Of a stretch of DNA of 64,000 bases, positions 57,501-64,000 are shown one piece after another (position 1 is the first letter of the stretch; every line of letters starts with the position of its first letter). A program made the position numbers and the translations under genes. The DNA lies in assembly GCF_000224145.3 (NCBI RefSeq), contig NW_004190363.2:26103-90102 (forward strand), written 5' to 3'. Origin of the DNA: Ciona intestinalis. Taxonomy: Eukaryota; Chordata; Ascidiacea; Phlebobranchia; Cionidae. A model generated the notes under the pieces. It saw only the letters and a list, made by a program, of their open reading frames with translations. It did not search any database and had not been told where the DNA came from.

Positions 57501-58722
57501 CATTTATATTTCAAATACTTGTATTTATAAGTACTTTTATTAGAAAAAATCTTTTTATTATATTTTATTCATTATTTTAATTTTTACAAATTTAGTTGTA
57601 ATTATTTTCATTAGGTAGCAGCGACGAGCCTTGAACTCAGGTTCTCTTGAACAGAGGCAGGTACTAATCATTGTGCCGCAGCAGATTTAAGAGCTACAGT
57701 AGAATTCACCAAATGAATTACCAATAATTTGGTTCGAAGAACGGTCCCATCTGATAAAGTAACAGTTGCTGGTGGTAATGGTGTTCGTGTATCACTACGT
57801 GCATAGTTATTCGGGATGAAACAATCGGTTAAAGTAGAATTGTATTTCACTGAAACGTTGTTTGAAAGTTCGTTATCAATGGTTTGGTTGAGACTTGCTT
57901 GTAGAAGATTGTTTTCAACAATCCAACAAAGAGATTCTGACATATTGTGCTTGTTGAAATGTGTCACCACGTCAGAACATGCATCCCAAATCTGGAAGGT
58001 TTAATATAATAATATTATAAAACTTAGAAATGTGTTTAATATATCATCAATATTATATAAAGGCATTTCTTGTATGTATTGTATAACAATTTAATTGTCA
58101 AATTACTGTCTATTAAAACAGCATAAGCAATAAGTTCAAATCACCAACCACCACCTGCATTCTATTCACTGAGCATTTCCTTGAAACATTATCCCATGAA
58201 TTGATGTCTTTAAGAAACTCCACATTTCCAGGAGATATCGCACAAACTCTGCAATCATAGTTTGAAGGAGGATTCTTTAAATCAATCTCTTTCATCTTTG
58301 AACGACCTTCAAGCATCAAAATCTTCTTTTTCTCCAAATAACGACTTTTTCCTTTAAAACAAATCATTTTAAATTTAATGCAAATTAAGTGTAGCTGTAA
58401 AACAAATAATCTCAAAAATTGATACAATTAATTATGTATATCCAGAGTTGGCTCATTACCTCAACACCCAAGGTGTATAAACACACAATAGTACAACAGT
58501 CTAAATACATAAAAACGTTGTTATATAAAAAATTTCACATCAACAATCAAATGTTAACTCACCCAACGCACAAGCCATTGCCCCTCCCACTAACCCACCC
58601 CCAGCTATTATGACATCATAATCTTCATTGTTACTTTGACTCGTTAACAATCGGTGTGTGATTGTTATCAACTGTTTGTTTTTCCACTGGGACAAACCTA
58701 CTTTTTTAAGTTGTTTTAGCAT
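54584..58722 (-). CDS. COQ6: COQ6, ubiquinone biosynthesis FAD monooxygenase (10 exons)
   Basis: COQ6 is the flavin hydroxylase that adds the C5 hydroxyl of the coenzyme Q ring on the matrix face of the inner mitochondrial membrane. Exons: 58722-58563, 58351-58155, 57991-57722, 57467-57317, 57095-56968, 56629-56551, 56297-56156, 55857-55757, 55148-54982, 54613-54584, giving 474 residues (human 468) with consistent phases. A basic N terminus rich in K, S and T fits a mitochondrial presequence. The FAD motif is [15 protein letters not shown]. The conserved middle reads [20 protein letters not shown]. The second FAD motif [14 protein letters not shown] crosses the exon 7/8 junction. The final ten-codon exon (ERFIKEAVI) corresponds to human EQIMAFASK. 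If intron 9 is retained, an alternative ending [10 protein letters not shown]... stops at 54898. The ATG follows an acceptor-like TTCCAATGCAG, a possible SL trans-splice site. Confidence 0.95.
54660..54900 (+). repeat. SINE copy in COQ6 intron 9
   Basis: The forward linker and tail: GCGTGTCCTTGGGGAAGACA, CAATTGCTTCAACCCAGTAG and AAATAAGTTACATTTATTCA. Other COQ6 intron copies: 55540-55730 (tail, reverse then forward pieces), 55980-56115 (head, forward) and 57600-57690 (head, reverse). Confidence 0.65.
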
Positions 58723-58998
58723 TTTTACTTAAATAACATCTGCATTGGAAATGTGTTGAAACAGTAATCAATGTTTCAACTAGGAATATTTTAATTTCTA
58801 ATAAATATAACTGGTGAAATAGATGCAATTAAATGTAATCATGGTGTTGTAGAAGAAATTGATTAAAACTTAAATTAATAAAAAATTTATTTCAAGAAAA
58901 GGTTACCACAGCAAAAAATGAAAAGTAAATGAGTTTTTTTTTCACAGAGATCTTAAAATATAATACAAGATCTCTATGTTTAAATACTGTATACGACA
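58723..58998 (-). promoter_or_regulatory. 276-bp spacer between the fusion gene and COQ6
   Basis: It contains a minus-strand poly(A) signal AATAAA (58891-58886) about 110 nt after the fusion stop codon. An acceptor-like CATTTCCAATGCAG ends at 58740, 18 nt before the COQ6 ATG. A five-codon upstream ORF (ATG TTA TTT AAG TAA) sits between them. This layout fits either two ordinary genes or a dicistronic unit resolved by SL trans-splicing. Confidence 0.45.
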
Positions 58999-60159
58999 TT
59001 ATGTCCCCAGGACGATATAAATAAAAACAGGAATCCCGTTTTCTTTACTTTCAATCTCCTCGTAACTAATATTAACTCTATCGCCGCATATTTGATGTAA
59101 AATATCCAACCTTTGTTCTGGTTCATCGGTTGTAACTTGCACGATCTTCCCCCCATATTTTAACACACGGAATAATTCTGTCATATAAACCTTGCATAAT
59201 TGTTCACCATTATTTTGACGAATAATTGAGTCAAAAGTTCCTTTGTCAATAAACAAATCAACGTTGTTTTCCGCGAATGGGAGTTGTTTACAAACATTCG
59301 CAACCACATATGTGACATCATAATCTGGGTATTGTTGTTTTAACATCAATAAACACTTCTCCACCCCGTCCACACAATAAACATCATTATTATGTAATAG
59401 TTTAGACAACAATGGCCCAACACTAGAAGTCCCACAGCCTATATCAACCACACATTTTTTAGAAGTTGTACCGAGTATTTCTAACAACTTTGGTTTGAGC
59501 TCATTGAACCCAATGAACCAGTCTTTCTCAACAGTTTTACAAGATGAGTTATAAAATTTGTTCCATGTATCTAACAATCCAAGTTGACTATTGAACCTGT
59601 CTTGATATTCTTTGCTTGTGTTATAACCCAACAGGACATTATTATTTGTGGAGGATTCATTTTCATGAATGTTTCTTTTACCAAGTTTGTATTTTTCCAG
59701 TTCCCCCATTACATCAAATGATGGGAAAAATGCATTAATTTCTTGCACAGCTGAATGCATTGAATCAGAGCCATGGACGGAATTCCTGGTGTCACTTAAA
59801 CCAAATTCACCTCTTATTGAATATGGTTGGATATATTTTGTTTTGCACACTTTAGTTCCTCCAATAATATCCCTCCATTCAGCTACTGCGTTAACCCTAG
59901 CAAGGACAAGGGCTATAATTGGCCCACTTGTCATACTTTCCACCAATCTTCGATGGAAAAACCTACCGGCATGAGCTTCGTAAAATTTTTCCGCATCATT
60001 CTTGGTCCACCTCGTACGAGTTTGTTGTAGTAAAACAAAGTCTTTCTTCCGTATAGTTTGTGTGATATTCTGCACTGCCCACGGGTTATTCGCAACGTCA
60101 GGTTTCAAGATAGCCAGCGTCGCTTCGACACTATGTTTACTAGAAAGTGCTTTACGCAT
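58999..60159 (-). CDS. NME6-type nucleoside diphosphate kinase fused to CSKMT/METTL12-type methyltransferase
   Basis: One intronless 386-residue ORF joins two mitochondrial families. Residues 1-155 match NME6: ATLAILKPD (K19), FYEAHAGRFFHRRLVESM, the NME6-typical SGPI, SIRGEFGLSDTRNSVHGSDS with the phospho-accepting His129, and AFFPSF. Residues 156-195 form a polar linker (NENESSTNNN-like). Residues 196-386 match citrate synthase-lysine methyltransferase: DWFIGFNELKPKLLEIL, SAM motif I VVDIGCGTSSVGPLL (237-251), acidic VDGVEKCL, the family-typical FIDKGTFDSIIR and a C-terminal FIYIVLGT (human FAYLIQGT). All key residues are present in both halves, so both could be active. In vertebrates the two are separate genes. 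The ATG at 60159 gives a basic start (MRKALSSKHS) suited to mitochondrial import. It lies upstream of COQ6 on the same strand. Confidence 0.93.
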   Translation of the reverse strand: MRKALSSKHSVEATLAILKPDVANNPWAVQNITQTIRKKDFVLLQQTRTRWTKNDAEKFYEAHAGRFFHRRLVESMTSGPIIALVLARVNAVAEWRDIIGGTKVCKTKYIQPYSIRGEFGLSDTRNSVHGSDSMHSAVQEINAFFPSFDVMGELEKYKLGKRNIHENESSTNNNVLLGYNTSKEYQDRFNSQLGLLDTWNKFYNSSCKTVEKDWFIGFNELKPKLLEILGTTSKKCVVDIGCGTSSVGPLLSKLLHNNDVYCVDGVEKCLLMLKQQYPDYDVTYVVANVCKQLPFAENNVDLFIDKGTFDSIIRQNNGEQLCKVYMTELFRVLKYGGKIVQVTTDEPEQRLDILHQICGDRVNISYEEIESKENGIPVFIYIVLGT

Positions 60160-61163
60160 TTTGTTTTGCTAAATTCGTTCAGTTTCTTTCTAGTTACGCG
60201 ATGTCTATGTATGTTTCGCTGAAGGGAAATTTTCCGTAATCGAAACTTCTTATAGACATTATGAACGTTTTCACTAATTGAGCACGTATTGCGATATCAA
60301 ATCACAATTTTTTTATTATATATATATATTAATATATATATAAAATGGCATTAATATTACAATGGTGCTGAGATTGTATAACTTGTCGCATATAGGCATA
60401 ACTGGTCGCACTGTGATTCTAAAGTTGAATTCATGCTTGAAACGACAATCCAAAATCGGGAACCATTGTGAATTTAAATTACTACGTCACAATGTTCAAC
60501 GACGTCACAATCAGCCCGCTATTTATTCTTAGAAACTGATTGGTCAGATTGCTCACGTGACCGGCGCCTCGCACCAGCTGATTACGCTCGCCTTAATTGC
60601 TCTGAGCATAAAACGCCTCTTCTACACAACGAGGTACCAAGTTCCAGTTTGAATGCAGTTGGTTCCACATCGGGTTACAAGTTGGAAGGCTTCGAGAAGA
60701 TTTTTTGCAAGACTTAAGTTAAGTATTATTTATTACATTAGTATATTATATGTCATATTATTTAACGTACATTATAGCTATATACTAATATACAGTAATA
60801 TTACTTATATTATTTACAGTAAATAACACTATGCTACAAGTTGTGTGCCTTGCGTTTATTAACTTATTAATGTTTTTTTTATTTATTCTTTATTCGGATT
60901 CGAGAATCGCGACGGTTCTATATTATGTCACTCGCGACGTCACACGCAATTTTTATCTATTTCCACTCGCTGCGTTCTTTTACGTCACAAACGGACTCAA
61001 TCGTTAAAATTTCGCTCGCTACCACTTGCGGTATTAGTATCGTTACGTCATAGGTGAACAACACGCGACTATTCTACGCATACGTTTCGCGATTTTTTTT
61101 TTATGGGGCCCCATGCGCGTCGAACGAGGCACATTACTTGTATATTCTAACCATATTTGCGCT
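60160..61163. promoter_or_regulatory. divergent spacer between the fusion gene and copy B
   Basis: Near the fusion gene the DNA is AT-rich with an AT palindrome (60310-60345). At 60480-60600 are CTACGTCACAAT, GACGTCACAAT, two GATTGGTC/CCAAT-type sites, CACGTGACC and CAGCTG. From about 60900 CpG content rises, with repeated GTCACTCGCGACGTCACACG, TTTACGTCACAAACG and TATCGTTACGTCATAGG, and the TGGGGCCCCATGCGCG ending shared with copy A. A 57-codon open frame at 60652 has no family resemblance. Confidence 0.45.
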
Positions 61164-61734
61164 ATGAGCGCGAAGAGAGAAGATCAAAGAATTGGTAAAG
61201 TATAAATTCCAGTTGGCTTTATTACGTACATAAGCTCTTTTCTAGAAACATCGACGATGTGACGTCACGAAGTGAGGATGGCGCAACAGAAGAACCCACT
61301 TCGTAAGTTCATTGTTTAGCCACGAACTTATTTTGGTTTAAATTGAGTTTTGAAGATAAGATTTTGCAGAACTTGGTATGTGACGTCACAGAGGATCAAG
61401 CGGGCAATGTAACGAAAGAAAAATTAAGGTAATTATGACGCAATAATATACAAACTGATATTTAACGATTATATTGTTGCAGAAAAGTCAGCAAATAAAG
61501 CTGCCGAAGAAAAGCGCAAGGTATTTATTGTATATTATTTTAAATATTTAGAGTTAAACGGATAACTTTGAAAAGGTGTGACTTGTGTGGAGTTACTAAT
61601 TAGTGAAAAAAAACTTTGTGTCGAGTTACTAATTTGTCAATTCTGCGTCTCTGCCTTCTGTAACGTAACTATTCTACCTTTATTTGCAGACGAAGAACAA
61701 AGACGAAGACGCCAATAAAGGATACACGGTTTGA
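61164..61734 (+). CDS. small spliced locus of unknown product, copy B
   Basis: Exon-like pieces: 61164-61194 (MSAKREDQRI), 61246-61302 (frame NIDDVTSRSEDGATEEPTS), 61370-61428 (frame NLVCDVTEDQAGNVTKEK), 61483-61520 (KSANKAAEEKRK or KSQQIKLPKKSA, by phase) and 61690-61734 (TKNKDEDANKGYTV, TGA). They parallel copy A on the opposite strand. Piece 2 is 57 nt here against 58 in copy A, so pieces 1 and 2 do not join in frame, and the phases of 2 to 3 also clash as in copy A. The Lys/Glu/Asp-rich tail resembles small chromatin or disordered proteins, but no family can be named. Probably a duplicate with disturbed coding, or a non-coding transcript. Confidence 0.3.
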
Positions 61735-62139
61735 GGTTTGAGGTTTGAGATTTATAAGTATGGGGTGTCTGTGAGTCTTGTCTGCGCTGCTATATTCCTG
61801 TTTTGCTGCTGGACCTAATGTTGCCAGCTATTTTTGGTCAGTCACTATACAGTGCATTTTGCATTTTACTAAAATATCTGCAATGAAACTTGGCGAACAT
61901 CTTGCTGGATCGGATTTTGTTGTTGTACACTCTATTGTGTGTTTCTTCTACAAATATCGAACCCTTTAACGATTCTGTATTGTCTTGATCGCTTGGTAAG
62001 AACGCTGTGTTGGTATCCAAATACTCGAGTAATATTAACATGTAGTATAATATTCGCATAAATGTGATGGTAATTTTTGAAATATACTGTAACGTAAACT
62101 TTCCCACGTGACTAACTTTCTATTAAAACGTCTGTAGCG
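61735..62139. other. spacer inside copy B; nothing recognised
   Basis: The GGTTTGAGGTTTGAGGTTTGAG triple at the start is related to CGGTTTGAGGTTTTGC in copy A (minus strand, near 30835). The rest shows no coding potential and no match to copy A by eye. Confidence 0.4.
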
Positions 62140-62510
62140 GGATTGGGACGATGGCCACGTCACAATTACGCTATGACGTCGATAGTGGGGTCAGAGCATT
62201 GTCCTGACTCTGCGTTCGGTGCGGTTACGTCAGTTTTGACTGAGTTACGGTCAGGTTGTTGCGTGGACGTCGCCGCCAGTGATGCTACGCTCGGTTTTAG
62301 GTCACTGTCAATGCGGTTCGTAACAACCTGACGCAGTTTCGTAACGGTCGATGCGGTACGTAACATCCGGACGATAATATATTGCGTGAAGATACGACGA
62401 GAGTATCGCGGTACCAACATGGCGACTTGCCTTGCGATTGGGACGTGCGGAGCTGTTATTGGATTCGACTCTTTGCAGTCGGACATTCAATATGGTGTAC
62501 ACTGCAGATG
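62140..62510 (+). promoter_or_regulatory. CpG- and CRE-half-site-rich segment plus broken ORF, copy B
   Basis: It closely matches the reverse complement of 30030-30425: GGTTACGTCAGTTTTGACTG, TTGCGTGGACGTCGCCGCCA, GTGATGCTACGCTCGG and GCGGTTCGTAACAACCTGA are shared. The equivalent of the copy A 41-codon ORF starts at 62419 (MATCLAIGTCGAVIGFDS) but shifts frame and stops at 62511. The remaining codons (DYPSGFE) persist in a different frame. Confidence 0.5.
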
Positions 62511-62723
62511 ATTATCCTTCAGGATTTGAACTATATTTTCTTTGAAGGTGTTTTATTGAACATGTCCGCGTTAATTCGTTATGAATCGCGTCCCACTTTT
62601 TGTATGCTTGAGCTGTTGGGTTTGTTGCATGTTTGGCACATTTTTTCTCTGCACACGTTGTACTATTTTTGTCTTTTTTTGATGTTGTATACGTTGTACT
62701 ATTTTTGTCTATGGGGGTTTCTT

Positions 62724-62830
62724 TAACCTGCGTGGACAGTAACATCCCGCAAGGGTTTCTCACCTAAGTAGAAACCCACTACCATTGGCTGGGGGCTTGT
62801 CGTGCCGTAGTGGCTTTCCACCAACGCCAG
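62724..62830 (+). ncRNA. candidate structured RNA block, copy B
   Basis: Identical over 107 nt to the minus strand of 29701-29807. Visible stems: CCCGCAAGGG (62746-62755), GGGTTTCT with AGAAACCC (62753-62777), CCACTAC with GTAGTGG (62776-62812), and a possible closing stem GCGTGG (62730-62735) with CCAACGC (62821-62827). The flanks differ at many positions between copies (GCCAGTCACATAAACT against GCCAGCCACGTAAATT), so the block is either strongly constrained or was recently converted. Confidence 0.45.
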
Positions 62831-62880
62831 TCACATAAACTATGAAGGTATTTTAATCCTGTTTTCATTTTTCAGAAACT

Positions 62881-63636
62881 TCAATAAAAGTCATCACGTT
62901 TAGTTATTTATTTAATTTCTTCGTATTGTCGCAAAATAAAAAATAAAATATTAAAGAAAACTAAATTTCTGCGTCATGGCTTAGTGGTACGATGCTACAA
63001 AATATTGAAACGTCCTGGAAGAGTGACGTCAGATCTTCATGCCTCACTTCAAAGAATGACGTCATTGCGCCTTCGCCTGTTTAATCAGCGCTAGTTTTTT
63101 TTACCAACTCAAGCATATGAATAGAGTCTGGCTGTTTAAATTATAGGAAACTAATTGCATAGAATCTGAACTGTAGGTTTATTAATCGTGACGCTTTTCG
63201 TCTTTGTCTATCATTTAATGGAACGTACTCATTCATTAGCTCTTAGCTCTCTTAATAATTTATGTCGAGATTGGCTTGATAAGAAGCAACTATCGTACAT
63301 ATAAACAGGTTCACGGTAAGAAGCATGTCATTATTTAAAACATTTACCTATTAGTACGTTATATATAATTAATTTACTAGTCCAGGTATCTTGATTATTA
63401 TTATTTGTATTTAATTCTTGAGTTGCATGTTGTTATAAGATCTGATCTTTCGTAAACAAGACTTAATAGTCGTAACATGATACATGATAACCAAGGTGAT
63501 CCTAGAATACAGATATTCTAGCGGCCATTTTCGATACCTTCTATAGATGCCACCAACCTAAAATTCGGACACTGTACTAACTAGACCCCAGCGGTACCGA
63601 TTCTGAAATCAAAAATTGAAAATTCGAAAAAATATT
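62881..63636. other. spacer; nothing recognised
   Basis: AT-rich DNA. A tRNA-like start CGTCATGGCTTAGTGGTACGA at about 62975 has no matching B box nearby, so I do not call it a tRNA. No gene is supported. Confidence 0.4.
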
Positions 63637-64000
63637 AATTATGAATATTAATATTCGTCATAAAAACATATTTATAAATTTTTCGCACGCACCAGCTTTA
63701 AATATGTTGTAGCGCTACTTAATAGCTACAAAATGAAACATTTTTTTCTTCAAAAAAATGGGGGCTTGGGTATGAAATATTAAAAAGTATGACCATAACT
63801 TGAATCATATAAATATTAAATTTTCAATTTTTTTTGCAAAAATATAACTTCTGCATACATCTATGTTGGCCACTAACATACCATTCCCATTAAAAAAATA
63901 ATTAATTTTAATTTTTTTTTAATTATGAATATTAATATTCGTCATAAAAACATATTTATAGAATTTTCGCACGCACCAGCTTGGAATATGTTATAGCGCT
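63637..64000. repeat. tandem repeat with 284-bp period at right edge
   Basis: The block AATTATGAATATTAATATTC, then GTCATAAAAACATATTTATA, TTTTCGCACGCACCAGCTT and TATGTT(G/A)TAGCGCT starts at 63637 and again at 63921. The second copy runs off the window. Copies differ at a few bases. It may be the start of a longer satellite array. Confidence 0.8.

Noticed and set aside
60652-60826. 57-codon ORF 5' of copy B
   Set aside because: It becomes AT-rich (YYISILYVILF...) right after a GTTAAGT donor-like site. It is more likely a 5' UTR exon or chance frame.
62166-62486. 106-codon minus-strand ORF in copy B
   Set aside because: It lies in the CpG-rich segment, is antisense to the ORF shared with copy A, and stops are absent mainly because of base composition.
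62970-63045. tRNA-like start (CATGGCTTAGTGGTACGA)
   Set aside because: The A-box-like sequence has no B box or cloverleaf partner within 100 nt.

Overview
The window looks like tunicate nuclear DNA, most likely from Ciona. Genes are compact and many-exon with short GT-AG introns. The spacers are AT-rich and full of decayed copies of a tRNA-derived SINE and a short inverted-repeat MITE. The deduced proteins match chordate families end to end. The species call rests on gene style and repeat character, not on a database match. A run of 500 N (33398-33897) is a scaffold gap.

Layout, left to right. A four-exon claudin (783-2445, +) converges on PARN poly(A) ribonuclease (3112-7058, -). After about 3 kb of repeat-rich spacer comes an MTA1/2/3-type NuRD subunit (10008-20447, +) with a tRNA-Arg(CCU) in intron 7. 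It converges on the HOPS subunit VPS39 (21123-28896, -). From 29.4 to 32.4 kb lies copy A of a duplicated locus: a small spliced transcription unit plus a downstream element holding a structured-RNA-like block. Next are an orphan last exon of glycogen phosphorylase, the gap, and a broken tandem array of tRNA-Ser(AGA). About 3 kb of unassigned AT-rich DNA leads to SRSF2 (37169-38755, -). This is head to head with a synaptotagmin-14/16 gene (40075-48443, +). An ER-targeted JmjC/EF-hand protein ending in KDEL (48714-53156, -), COQ6 (54584-58722, -) and an intronless NME6-CSKMT fusion (58999-60159, -) follow. Copy B of the duplicated locus (about 60.9-62.9 kb) lies inverted relative to copy A. A 284-bp tandem repeat runs off the right edge.

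Functional groupings. PARN and SRSF2 act in RNA processing, and MTA in chromatin. VPS39 and the synaptotagmin act in membrane traffic. COQ6 and both halves of the fusion protein belong to mitochondrial families and lie on the same strand 276 bp apart, which is operon-like. Exon chains for the nine main genes were built by hand from splice-site phase and family conservation, and each gives an uninterrupted reading frame.

The most unusual observations are the NME6-CSKMT fusion and the 107-nt block that is identical in two inverted copies 33 kb apart, inside otherwise diverged sequence, with three potential stems and a candidate closing stem. The KDEL-terminated JmjC/EF-hand protein and the gap-adjacent glycogen phosphorylase exon with an in-frame stop also merit attention.
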